Source: an uncultured Oscillospiraceae bacterium | GTDB lineage: Bacteria; Bacillota_A; Clostridia; Oscillospirales; Oscillospiraceae | Direction: 5' to 3' | NCBI GenBank assembly: GCA_900762245.1 | Contig: CAAFFR010000189.1 | Location: 1 to 7,613 of the forward strand | DNA: 7,613 bases | In this document: positions 1-5,962 of the stretch, in pieces | How positions within the stretch are numbered: the stretch's first letter is position 1 | Layout of the letters: the number at the start of each line of letters is the position of its first letter | Made by a program: the position numbers and the translations under genes | The notes under the pieces: generated by a model | Seen by the model: the letters and a program-made list of their open reading frames with translations, nothing else | Told to the model about the DNA's origin: nothing | Database searches by the model: none

Positions 1-299
1 ACCACATCGATCTTCTGCTCTGTCACGCCCTGGGCAGTGAACCGCAGGAGCCCCTGGCCACGGACGGGAGAGATGGCTGCGGCGCAGTTGCCTTCGCAAT
101 CCATCCAGGTACCGGCAGGCAGCATGGCGTAATCCTTGCCGGCAAAGTAGATCCACTTACCCTCACGGGTGATGCCTACAGGGAATACATTGTATTTATG
201 GTTGTCAATGTTGTTCAGAACGGATTCCGCTGAACGCAGAGAAACCGCATGCTCCGGGCTGATGCCGCCGAACAGAATGCAAACGCTTAATTTTTTCAA
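1..299 (-). CDS. ddl: D-alanine--D-alanine ligase, N-terminal part (cut by window edge)
   Basis: Ddl joins two D-alanines using ATP in the cytoplasm, making the dipeptide that is added to UDP-MurNAc-tripeptide. Only the first 99 codons are inside the window. The reading frame gives KKLSVCILFGGISPEH near the N-terminus, the typical Ddl N-domain motif; Glu16 sits where the first D-Ala is bound in the family. It is followed by SLRSAESVLNNID, VGITREGKW and, at the edge, TEQKIDVV, which in family members leads into the FPVLHG motif. The start is TTG at 299-297: a TGA lies four codons upstream in frame, no earlier ATG is possible, and GAGG stands 7 nt before the TTG. The TTG start makes the gene easy to miss in ORF calling. 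It is divergent from the unknown gene at 398, with a 98-nt gap. The ligase identity is certain in practice; only D-Ala versus D-Lac/D-Ser specificity cannot be judged from this fragment. Confidence 0.93.
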   Translation of the reverse strand, partial: MKKLSVCILFGGISPEHAVSLRSAESVLNNIDNHKYNVFPVGITREGKWIYFAGKDYAMLPAGTWMDCEGNCAAAISPVRGQGLLRFTAQGVTEQKIDV

Positions 300-339
300 G
301 AGACCGCCTCATTTTTTCAAATATATTTGCTTTTCCATC

Positions 340-367
340 TGGAAATCTAAAAAATCAATGCTATAAT
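340..367 (+). promoter_or_regulatory. Extended -10 promoter for the small unknown gene
   Basis: A perfect TATAAT at 362-367 is preceded by TGC (359-361), giving the extended -10 form TGnTATAAT. A weak -35 (TGGAAA, 340-345, four of six matches) lies 16 nt upstream. The expected transcript start is near 374, leaving a leader of about 24 nt that contains the ribosome binding site AAGGAGG (385-391), 6 nt before the ATG. Confidence 0.7.
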
Positions 368-397
368 AATCAACATCAAGCTGTAAGGAGGATCATC

Positions 398-793
398 ATG
401 CAGATCAATCTGACCAACAGGGAATTCCGCCGTCTGCTGGATCTTGTTTATATCGGAAATTGGGTGCTGAATTCCACCCGGGGCAACGACCGCTTTGCTG
501 ACTATGACAACCTGGAAAGCAAGATCTTCGCCCTGTCCCCTGCCCTCTCGGAGCCGTGGAATGGGACCATCGTCCCCTCCCGGGCTTACGCCGAGGGCGG
601 CATCCATGAAGCCATCGCCTATTATGAGGACAATGTATTTTATGAGATCCTCGCCGAGGAGCTGTCCCGCCGGGATATGAACTATCCTGAAATCGGTGAA
701 GAAAATTACGACGAGATTATGGGCAGAATGCAGCAATACATGGAGGAATTCCAAATCTCCGGCGTTGACCGGCTGGTGCTGGAGGAACGCTGA
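398..793 (+). CDS. Small conserved-looking protein of unknown function (131 aa)
   Basis: I do not recognise a named family. The gene is well supported: a strong ribosome binding site (AAGGAGG, 6 nt spacing), an extended -10 promoter just upstream, and a full-length frame ending in TGA. The product is soluble and acidic, with no signal peptide or membrane segment. It begins with a predicted helix rich in Leu/Arg (NREFRRLLDLVYIGNWVLNS, residues 7-26). A charged Asp/Glu segment follows (DRFADYDNLESKIFAL, about 31-46), and the C-terminal half is Glu- and Tyr-rich (AIAYYEDNVFYEILAEELSR, about 72-91). Small acidic proteins starting with a similar 'LVYIGNWxxN' segment seem to be widespread in gut Firmicutes and Bacteroidetes, but this is from memory. 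It is divergent from ddl and convergent with murC; no functional link follows from that. A 135-codon open frame on the opposite strand is taken as a shadow because it lacks a start signal. Confidence 0.8.
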   Translation: MQINLTNREFRRLLDLVYIGNWVLNSTRGNDRFADYDNLESKIFALSPALSEPWNGTIVPSRAYAEGGIHEAIAYYEDNVFYEILAEELSRRDMNYPEIGEENYDEIMGRMQQYMEEFQISGVDRLVLEER

Positions 794-803
794 ACACAGA
801 TTT

Positions 804-885
804 AAGATATAAGATACGAGATACCAGATATAAGATATGTCTCTGCGGGACTATCTTATATCTCATATCTTGTATCTTATATTTT
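804..885. repeat. Long AT-rich imperfect palindrome between convergent genes; possible two-way terminator or interspersed repeat
   Basis: The arms 807-838 and 851-882 are inverted copies matching at 28 of 32 positions, with one further G-U pair. The middle can close further through GTC (839-841) with GAC (849-851) around a small loop, and the outer edge gains a few A-T/G-T pairs to 804/885. Each arm is itself made of shorter iterations of AGATATAAGATA-like sequence. A T-run (881-886) follows the right arm, so it could terminate plus-strand transcription of the small unknown gene. On the minus strand, downstream of murC, the T-run is weaker. The repetitive arms are unlike an ordinary GC-rich terminator and suggest a dispersed palindromic repeat; copy number cannot be seen in one window. 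Confidence 0.75.
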
Positions 886-900
886 TATTCAGTTGTCCTC

Positions 901-2262
901 TTACTTGCTAAGAAGTGCTTCACCGGCCCGGAAAATGTCGCCGGCACCCATGGTAATGACCACGTCGCCTTCCCGTACATTCTCCCGCAGATAGGCAGTG
1001 ACATCCGGCAGAGTTTCACAGAAAATGGAGCCGGGCACCTGCTCTGCCAGATGGGCAGAGGAAATTCCGATGAGATTCCGCTCACGGGCAGCGTAAATCT
1101 CTGCCAGAACACAGACATCCGCCTTCTTCAGCTGCTTGACAAAATCATCAAACAGGGCGTTTGTGCGGCTGTAGGTATGGGGCTGGAAAGCCAGGACCAG
1201 ACGGCGGCCGGGCATGGAAGCACGGACAGCGTCAATGGTAGCTGCCAGTTCATCGGGGTGGTGGGCATAGTCATCATAAACCTCTGCGCCGCGGAACACA
1301 CCCTTAAACTCCATCCGGCGTCCTGCGCCGTGGAAAGACTCCAGTCCAAGGGATACGGCTTCGCCGGGAATCCCCATCATCCAGGCAGCAGCTGCGGCTG
1401 CAAGGCCGTTGAGGGCATTGTGCTTGCCCAGAACACCCATATCCAGATGGCAATAGAATTCGCCGTCGCAGATAACATCAAAGTGCCGCCAGTCAGGACA
1501 CATATTGGCAGTGTGGATGCGGTTGTGATTGCCCAGACCGAAGGAAACATAGTCAATGCCTTCCATTGCCTGCACGGTATGCTCGTCATCGCCGTTGGCA
1601 ATGACACCGAAGGTTGCCAGTTCCGCAAACTTATGGAACGATTTCTGAATGTCTGCCAGATCCTTGAAGTAGTCCAGATGGTCAGCTTCCACATTCAGCA
1701 CCACTGCCAGGGTGGGGAAGAAATTCAGGAAGGAGTCACAGTATTCGCAGCTTTCCAGAAGAATGGTATCGCCGCGGCCTACCCGGTGGCTGGCATGCAG
1801 CAGAGGCAGATAGCCGCCGATCATAACCGTGGGGTCCAGATTTGCTTCCATCAGGATGTGGGTCATCATGGACGTGGTAGTGGTCTTGCCGTGGGTGCCG
1901 GAGATGCAGACGGCATTCTTATAGGACTTCATGATCTCGCCCCAAGCCTGGGCCCGCTCAAAAACAGGGATGCCCGCAGCACGGGCTGCAGCGATCTCCG
2001 GATTATCATTGTGCGCAGCAGCGGTACGAATAATGCACGAAGCACCTACGATGTTCTCTGCATAGTGCCCAATGGTGACGGGAATCCCCTGCCGCTCCAG
2101 TTCTTCAGTTCCGGCAGAAGCGCTCATATCAGAACCAGTGACCTCCATGCCCATGCCCTTCAGCACAAGACCCAGAGGACGCATGGAGACGCCGCCGATG
2201 CCCACCAGATGAACACGCTTTCCGGGAACCAGATATTTTCCGATTTTTTTATTTTTAAACAT
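901..2262 (-). CDS. murC: UDP-N-acetylmuramate--L-alanine ligase
   Basis: MurC adds L-alanine to UDP-N-acetylmuramic acid with ATP, the first amino-acid step of peptidoglycan precursor synthesis, in the cytoplasm. The 453-residue length is usual. The N-domain carries the UDP-binding glycine motif GIGGVSM (21-27). The central ATPase domain has the P-loop GTHGKTTTT (122-130, Lys126), ESCEYCDSFL (170-179) and NVEADHLDYF (190-199). Further on are the DDYAHHPDE segment and YSRTNALF, typical of Mur ligase C-domains, and the end reads GAGDIFRAG. An ATG 36 nt further upstream (2298) is in frame, but it would lie within about 4 nt of the predicted transcript start and has no ribosome binding site. The ATG at 2262 has GGAGGA (2273-2278) 10 nt upstream and is preferred. 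The gene stands alone with its own promoter; ddl, another peptidoglycan ligase, is close by on the same strand but not co-transcribed in any obvious way. Confidence 0.96.
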   Translation of the reverse strand: MFKNKKIGKYLVPGKRVHLVGIGGVSMRPLGLVLKGMGMEVTGSDMSASAGTEELERQGIPVTIGHYAENIVGASCIIRTAAAHNDNPEIAAARAAGIPVFERAQAWGEIMKSYKNAVCISGTHGKTTTTSMMTHILMEANLDPTVMIGGYLPLLHASHRVGRGDTILLESCEYCDSFLNFFPTLAVVLNVEADHLDYFKDLADIQKSFHKFAELATFGVIANGDDEHTVQAMEGIDYVSFGLGNHNRIHTANMCPDWRHFDVICDGEFYCHLDMGVLGKHNALNGLAAAAAAWMMGIPGEAVSLGLESFHGAGRRMEFKGVFRGAEVYDDYAHHPDELAATIDAVRASMPGRRLVLAFQPHTYSRTNALFDDFVKQLKKADVCVLAEIYAARERNLIGISSAHLAEQVPGSIFCETLPDVTAYLRENVREGDVVITMGAGDIFRAGEALLSK

Positions 2263-2308
2263 AAATGTTGAATCCTCCGCAAAGGAATTTGATTGCATAA
2301 CCTATCGC

Positions 2309-2337
2309 ATTATACAGCATCTTCTTGGATTTTACAA
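2309..2337 (-). promoter_or_regulatory. murC promoter
   Basis: On the minus strand, TTGTAA (2337-2332, four of six matches to the -35 consensus) is followed by a 17-nt spacer and a perfect TATAAT (2314-2309). Transcription should start near 2302, giving a leader of about 40 nt with GGAGGA before the ATG at 2262. This position argues against the upstream in-frame ATG at 2298. Confidence 0.75.
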
Positions 2338-2404
2338 CTACAAAAAATGTCAATTCCTATCATTTTCTCTCATTTTCGTAATTTCTTCATGATTCTATAG
2401 ATTA

Positions 2405-2440
2405 CAAAGGAAAAGGACAGGTTTCTTCAAAACCTGTCCT
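2405..2440 (-). terminator. Intrinsic terminator of the ABC importer operon
   Basis: An 11-bp perfect stem (AGGACAGGTTT at 2414-2424 with AAACCTGTCCT at 2430-2440, 5-nt loop) lies 6 nt past the ATPase stop codon. Read on the minus strand, the stem is followed by TTTCCTTTG, a broken U-rich tract. It fits termination of the three-gene operon before the murC promoter. Confidence 0.85.
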
Positions 2441-2446
2441 GATGGA

Positions 2447-3190
2447 TTATGTGTTGCGGAAACGGGAAAGGAAATCCCGGGTTTCCTGCTTCTGGGGATT
2501 GCCGAAGACCTCTGCGGGAGTACCTTCTTCACAGATAACACCCTGATTCATGTAGACCACACGGGTACTGACATCTCTTGCAAAGGCCATTTCGTGGGTG
2601 ACCACCAGCATGGTCATGCCCTCCTGTGCCAGACTCTGCATGACGGAAAGCACTTCACCCACCATTTCGGGGTCCAGTGCGGAAGTAGGCTCGTCAAACA
2701 GCAGGACTTCGGGATCCATGGCCAAAGCCCGGGCAATGGCTACACGCTGCTTCTGACCGCCGGAGATCTGCCGGGGTTTGGCATTGATATAGGGTGCCAT
2801 GCCGACCTTTTCCAGATAATACATGGCATGGCGGCGGGCTTCCTCCCGGTTCTTCTTCAGGACCTTCACCTGACCGACGATACAGTTTTCCAGCACCGTC
2901 ATGTTGTTGAACAGGTTGAAGGACTGGAACACCATGCCGACGCGGGAGCGGTAGGCTGGAGCGTTGAAACCCCGTCTGACCACATTTTCTCCGTGGTAGA
3001 GGATTTCTCCGGAGGTAGGGTTCTCCAGCAGGTTGATGCAGCGCAGCAGCGTGGACTTGCCGGAACCGGAGGCGCCGATGATGGAGGTCACGTCGCCCTT
3101 ATTGACGGTAAAATCGATATCCCGGAGCACTTCGTGGCTGCCGAAGGACTTACCCAGATGCTTGATTTCCAAAATTCTGTCCATGATCAT
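2447..3190 (-). CDS. Amino-acid ABC importer, ATP-binding protein (probable lysine uptake)
   Basis: This is the cytoplasmic ATPase that powers the importer, of the GlnQ/HisP (polar amino acid) class; 247 residues is the usual size. All motifs are intact: Walker [10 protein letters not shown] (39-47), Q-loop Gln89 in VFQSFNLF, signature ISGGQKQR (142-149, Ile in place of the common Leu), Walker B VLLFDEP (162-168), D-loop SALD (170-173) and switch His199 in VVTHEMAFA. The start codon overlaps the permease stop as ATGA (3190-3187), implying translational coupling. GGAG lies 4 nt before this ATG and 10 nt before a second ATG at 3184, so initiation could occur at either. It is the last gene of the operon, followed directly by a terminator. 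The amino-acid specificity comes from the leader riboswitch, not from this protein. Confidence 0.95.
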   Translation of the reverse strand: MIMDRILEIKHLGKSFGSHEVLRDIDFTVNKGDVTSIIGASGSGKSTLLRCINLLENPTSGEILYHGENVVRRGFNAPAYRSRVGMVFQSFNLFNNMTVLENCIVGQVKVLKKNREEARRHAMYYLEKVGMAPYINAKPRQISGGQKQRVAIARALAMDPEVLLFDEPTSALDPEMVGEVLSVMQSLAQEGMTMLVVTHEMAFARDVSTRVVYMNQGVICEEGTPAEVFGNPQKQETRDFLSRFRNT

Positions 3191-4101
3191 CTGTCTCCTT
3201 TCGGTCTGCCAAATTTCAGGTCCTGACGCGTCCGTTCCCGCTTTTCCTTTACCAGTTCCTTCTTAGCGTCATATTCCTTGCTGTGCTCATCGAAGGGATT
3301 TTTACGGTTGGGATGGGAATAGGTTCCGGCACTCATGGCCAGAGAATCCTCGCTGACCAGCTCATAATTGTCATCGCCGTCCAACCACTTCTCCAGCCAT
3401 CTCAGGCCAAAGGAGGCCAGCAGGGTCAGTGTCAGATAGCCCACCATTTCGATGACGGCTGAAGGGAAATACAGCAGATTGACACCCACGATATTGCGGT
3501 GGGTGGCAAAAAATTCCACAAAGCCAATGACGAACATGACAGAGGTATCCTTGATATTGATGATAAAATTGTTGCCGATCTGGGGGATGATATTGCGCAG
3601 AGCCTGGGGCATGATCACATTGGTCATGGTCTGGACGTGTGTCATGCCGATGGCCTTGGCACCCTCTGTCTGGCCGGGATCAATGGAGATGATACCGCCC
3701 CGGACAGATTCTGCCATATACGCACCGGTGTTGATCGATACAACCAGCAGAGCTGCCGCCCAGATGCCGCCCATGCCTTTAAAAGCCACCGAACCATCGG
3801 TGAAATAGGGCAAGCCATAGAAAATGAACACCGCCTGCAGAACCATGGGGGTACCGCGGAACACTTCCACGTAAACCCGGATCAGCACACGCAGTAATTT
3901 CAGGAAAAATCGCTTCACTGGGTGGTCATTTTTAGAATAAGGGATGGTGTTGAGGACACCGCAGACCAGGCCAATCAGGCAGCCCGCCACAGTGGCCGCC
4001 ACCGCCAGGATCAGGGTATTCTGAATACCTGAAAAATACGCACCGGAATAGTTTTCCCAAAGCCTACCGATGTCTGTTACAAGCTTTGCAAGCTTATCCA
4101 T
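3187..4101 (-). CDS. Amino-acid ABC importer, permease (HisM/GlnP type)
   Basis: This is the membrane subunit that forms the import channel, probably as a homodimer since only one permease gene is present. It has a first membrane segment near residues 28-50, the family motif [11 protein letters not shown] (79-89), further hydrophobic segments, and the EAA loop EGAKAIGM...[10 protein letters not shown] (146-173) that docks on the ATPase. A final membrane segment lies near 210-233. After residue 240 there is a hydrophilic tail of about 64 residues rich in Lys, Glu, Arg and Asp, longer than in most HisM-type permeases (usually 215-250 residues in total). A longer frame starts at TTG 4119, but ATG 4101 has AAGGA 9 nt upstream and is preferred, giving 304 residues. 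The 92-nt gap to the lipoprotein gene holds a stem-loop. The 3' end overlaps the ATPase start by 4 nt. Confidence 0.94.
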   Translation of the reverse strand: MDKLAKLVTDIGRLWENYSGAYFSGIQNTLILAVAATVAGCLIGLVCGVLNTIPYSKNDHPVKRFFLKLLRVLIRVYVEVFRGTPMVLQAVFIFYGLPYFTDGSVAFKGMGGIWAAALLVVSINTGAYMAESVRGGIISIDPGQTEGAKAIGMTHVQTMTNVIMPQALRNIIPQIGNNFIINIKDTSVMFVIGFVEFFATHRNIVGVNLLYFPSAVIEMVGYLTLTLLASFGLRWLEKWLDGDDNYELVSEDSLAMSAGTYSHPNRKNPFDEHSKEYDAKKELVKEKRERTRQDLKFGRPKGDR

Positions 4102-4136
4102 TTTGATGCTTCCTTCCAATCGTTATCGTATGCAGT

Positions 4137-4170
4137 CTGACCGGGCTGCTATAAATAGCAGTCCGGTCAG
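4137..4170 (-). other. Intercistronic stem-loop between lipoprotein and permease genes
   Basis: CTGACCGGGCTGCTA (4137-4151) and TAGCAGTCCGGTCAG (4156-4170) form a 15-bp stem with a 4-nt loop and a single A-C mismatch in the minus-strand transcript. The downstream RNA has no U-tract, so it is not a full intrinsic terminator. Its place just after the binding-protein gene matches stem-loops known in other importers to protect the upstream message, so that more binding protein than permease is made; that role is inferred here. Confidence 0.7.
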
Positions 4171-4193
4171 TATGCTTCTTGGTAAATTTCGTA

Positions 4194-5072
4194 TCAGATT
4201 GCGGGCTGTACGGAAATGGCCTCGTTCATGGTGTTGTTGAAGTCTTCCACAGTCATCTCGCCCAGGACCTTGTTCATGGCATCCAGCAGATAGGTGTTGC
4301 CCTTGACCACAGAAATACCAATGTTGATCTCACCCTCATCCACATCGAAATCATCATCAGTGCCGGAGAAGTCCAGGATCACCAGGTTGTCATAGGTAGC
4401 GCAGGCACCCATAGCGGTGGGCATATCGGTGCAGATGTAATCCACAGTGCCGGAAGTTGCAGCCATGATCATAGCGGAGGAAGTCTCGGAAGCGGGCATC
4501 AGCTCAGCGCCTTCGATCTGGGGCAGGCAGGAATCATACCAGATGGTGCCAGTCTGAGCGGTGCAGGCACCGGACAGCTGGGAGATACCGGTAGCGGAAG
4601 CCAGAGCATTGTCCTTCTGGGTGACACAGACGATGGAGGCGTAGAAATAGGGGCCAGCCATGTCAACTTCCTGCATACGCTCTTCCGTCATGGACTGACC
4701 GGCAATAACAGCATCGATCTGACCTGCCTGCAGTGCGGGCACCAGGCCGTCCCAGCCAATGGCCATGACTTCCAGTTCCCAGCCGTTGGCTTCGCAGATC
4801 TTCTGTGCGATCATAACGTCATAGCCGTAGGCATAGGAGCCAGGGTTGTTGGCAATGGGCACAGCACCGTTGCTGTCATCCATCTGGGTCCAGTTGTAGG
4901 GAGCGTAAGCACATTCCATACCGACAGTCAGAACACCGTCTTCCACGCCGGTAATTGCGGCTGCCTTGGTCTCGGCAGGAGCGGCTTCTTCGGTCTGAGC
5001 GCCGCAGGCAGTCAGGGACAGCATCATAGCCAGTGCCAGCAGCAGGCTCAGCATTCTTACATTTCTTCTCAT
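4194..5072 (-). CDS. Amino-acid ABC importer, substrate-binding lipoprotein (probable lysine)
   Basis: This is the extracellular receptor that captures the amino acid and delivers it to the permease, a type 3 (SBP_bac_3) binding protein of 292 residues. The N-terminus is a lipoprotein signal: basic MRRNVR, a hydrophobic core and the lipobox LTAC with Cys23 as the lipidated residue. Ala/Glu/Thr-rich linker residues follow. The mature fold begins at GVLTVGMECAYAPYNW (46-61). SMTEERMQEVD (127-137) contains Arg132, at the position that binds the ligand carboxylate in the family, and Asp216 in CTDMP is at the place that usually contacts the amino group. Acidic side chains near the pocket entrance (Glu53, Asp65, Asp66) would suit a basic ligand, but this is inference. 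The ATG at 5072 has AAGGA about 10 nt upstream. It is the first gene after the lysine riboswitch, which is the main evidence for lysine as substrate; arginine or ornithine are possible alternatives. Confidence 0.94.
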   Translation of the reverse strand: MRRNVRMLSLLLALAMMLSLTACGAQTEEAAPAETKAAAITGVEDGVLTVGMECAYAPYNWTQMDDSNGAVPIANNPGSYAYGYDVMIAQKICEANGWELEVMAIGWDGLVPALQAGQIDAVIAGQSMTEERMQEVDMAGPYFYASIVCVTQKDNALASATGISQLSGACTAQTGTIWYDSCLPQIEGAELMPASETSSAMIMAATSGTVDYICTDMPTAMGACATYDNLVILDFSGTDDDFDVDEGEINIGISVVKGNTYLLDAMNKVLGEMTVEDFNNTMNEAISVQPAI

Positions 5073-5100
5073 TTTTCTCTTTTCCTTTCGGTGTTATTCT

Positions 5101-5142
5101 AATAAAAAACCGCGAACCTCGGAGAAACTCCAACATTCACGG
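5101..5142 (-). terminator. Regulatory intrinsic terminator of the lysine riboswitch
   Basis: On the minus strand CCGTGAATGTTGGAG (5142-5128) pairs with CTCCGAGGTTCGCGG (5124-5110) around a TTT loop: 15 positions with one G-G mismatch and three G-T pairs. TTTTTTATT follows directly. It lies 29 nt before the lipoprotein start codon, just past the lysine aptamer, so it is the off-state expression platform. One antitermination option is visible: CATTC from the 3' strand of P1 (5175-5171) is complementary to GAATG (5138-5134) in the terminator's 5' arm. Confidence 0.9.
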
Positions 5143-5170
5143 CAAAGAGGCGCAAAGCCACGTTACACAA

Positions 5171-5337
5171 GAATGATAGCGCTCCACATAATGTGACAGT
5201 ACGAGGGATATTTTCCCATCGTCCCAGGACTCCAAAACCGGGCATTTGAAATCCTTCGGCAGCCTACCCTTTCTCCCCGCCGGGAGCCCGTCCCGAATGG
5301 CAGGAGATACTGATGCACGCCGCACCTCTATCGATTC
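5171..5337 (-). ncRNA. Lysine riboswitch (L-box) aptamer
   Basis: This RNA binds lysine and controls the downstream importer by transcription termination. All five helices can be read on the minus strand. P1 is GAATCGATAG (5337-5328) with CTATCATTC (5179-5171), with one bulged C. P2 has the conserved AGAGGTGCG...AGTAT...GAGAAAGG elements, TCTCC/GGAGA pairing and the tip stem CGGGA/TCCCG around loop CGGGC (5290-5286). The GCCGAAGG junction leads to P3, GGATTTCAAA (5254-5245) with TTTGGAGTCC (5236-5227), whose loop contains GCCCG (5243-5239), a perfect partner for the P2 loop: the L2-L3 kissing interaction of this class. P4 is ACGA.GGGA/TCCC.TCGT and P5 is CACAT/ATGTG, ending in the conserved TGGAGCGCTATC. 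About 167 nt, the normal aptamer size. The match to the B. subtilis lysC leader is from memory but detailed. Confidence 0.96.
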
Positions 5338-5358
5338 ACTGTTTTTAATTATGAAGAA

Positions 5359-5392
5359 AGTATAGCACTGGGTATTTCTTCTGTCAATACCC
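5359..5392 (-). promoter_or_regulatory. Promoter of the lysine importer operon, with an inverted repeat over the -35
   Basis: A perfect TTGACA (5387-5382), a 17-nt spacer and TATACT (5364-5359) form a near-consensus sigma-A promoter; transcription should start near 5352, about 15 nt before the riboswitch. An inverted repeat GGGTATT (5392-5386) N9 AATACCC (5376-5370) overlaps the -35 and runs into the spacer, a geometry suited to a repressor site; no regulator is known for it here. Together with the aptamer and terminator this fills the otherwise gene-free stretch 5073-5443; the AT-rich part at 5393-5443 shows nothing further. Confidence 0.85.
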
Positions 5393-5443
5393 TTTTGTCA
5401 AAAACCACTAAATTTTTTATCATTTTTTGTACATGGAAACCAG

Positions 5444-5878
5444 TCAGTAGGCTTTGATTTCTCCGCATCCGATTTTCTCTCCCGCATTTCCTGCGGGTTG
5501 GGAATGGAAATCATCCGTGCCGCTATGGATCACCACTGTCTTTCCGATGACATCCCACACCGCAAAGCGTCCGGTGCGGGCTGCCAGGAAAGCCCGGCCG
5601 TTTTCACTAAGCAGAGGCGGCAGATCACCTGCATGACGGGGATGAGGCGTATCTTCCGGATTATAGTGCCCCCCGGTGTTTGGAAAGCCTTCCCCTGTGC
5701 AGTTTTTTCCTTCGTGGATATGCAGCGCGAAGAAGCCGCTTTCGCTCTCCGGAAGTCCTGTCAGATCTGCAGCGATCAGTGTTCCGCAGTCCACAGGATA
5801 AAATTTGACCGTTCCCCGAAGTCCATGCTCTCCCTTGATGCTGGCTATGGCCGCCAATGGGCCACTTGGTACTACCAC
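5444..5878 (-). CDS. sodC: Cu/Zn superoxide dismutase-like protein, no signal peptide
   Basis: A 144-residue SodC-family protein that would convert superoxide to oxygen and hydrogen peroxide. Metal ligands are all present: His53 and His55 (FALHIHEG), His71 (GGHYNP), His79 and His82, Asp85 (HPRHAGDLPPL) and His118 (VVIHSG). Cys60 and Cys138 are in the positions of the structural disulfide. The loop between the second and third zinc histidines is very short, three residues instead of about nine in classical enzymes. The catalytic Arg before the last Cys is Lys135 (GNAGEKIGCG). The start chosen is GTG 5878, with GAGGTGA 5-6 nt upstream; a GTG at 5887 is in frame but lacks a ribosome binding site. 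A TAG stop lies five codons before that GTG, so no signal peptide can be encoded upstream. The protein is thus predicted to be cytoplasmic, whereas most bacterial SodCs are exported. No clear intrinsic terminator follows the gene, so some read-through into the lysine leader is possible. Confidence 0.9.
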   Translation of the reverse strand: MVVPSGPLAAIASIKGEHGLRGTVKFYPVDCGTLIAADLTGLPESESGFFALHIHEGKNCTGEGFPNTGGHYNPEDTPHPRHAGDLPPLLSENGRAFLAARTGRFAVWDVIGKTVVIHSGTDDFHSQPAGNAGEKIGCGEIKAY

Positions 5879-5925
5879 AAAAATCACCTCATGGAAAGTC
5901 TATGCGCCACACTTCCCTGTCAGAA

Positions 5926-5962
5926 CAGAAAAACAGGCACAGCAGAAAAACAGGCACAGCAG
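5926..5962. repeat. 17-bp tandem duplication covering a terminator arm and its T-tract
   Basis: The unit CAGAAAAACAGGCACAG occurs twice without a mismatch (5926-5942 and 5943-5959), followed by the first three bases of a third copy. Read on the minus strand, each copy supplies part of the descending arm of the esterase terminator plus a run of five T. Confidence 0.95.

Noticed and set aside
347..754. A 135-codon open frame on the minus strand opposite the small unknown gene
   Set aside because: It lacks a ribosome binding site, whereas the plus-strand frame has an ideal site and promoter.
1051..2271. A 406-codon open frame on the plus strand
   Set aside because: It is antisense to murC throughout, has no start signal, and its translation shows no family motif; long shadow frames are common opposite this codon usage.
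2263..2298. Extending MurC by 12 residues to the ATG at 2298
   Set aside because: That ATG falls about 4 nt from the predicted transcript start, has no ribosome binding site, and the extra residues do not resemble MurC N-termini.
4179..5102. A 307-codon Gly/His-rich open frame on the plus strand
   Set aside because: It is the antisense shadow of the lipoprotein gene; the odd His/Gly/Ser composition is a by-product of the complementary codons.
5137..5325. A 62-codon open frame on the minus strand upstream of the lipoprotein gene
   Set aside because: It lies wholly inside the lysine riboswitch and its terminator, has no ribosome binding site, and the RNA structure fully explains the sequence.
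5393..5443. Possible intrinsic terminator after the SodC-like gene
   Set aside because: The stretch is AT-rich but I could not find a stem of convincing length followed by a T-run on the minus strand.
5926..5962. Tandem repeat as the beginning of a CRISPR-like array
   Set aside because: The copies are directly adjacent with no spacers, only two are present, and they coincide with a terminator arm.
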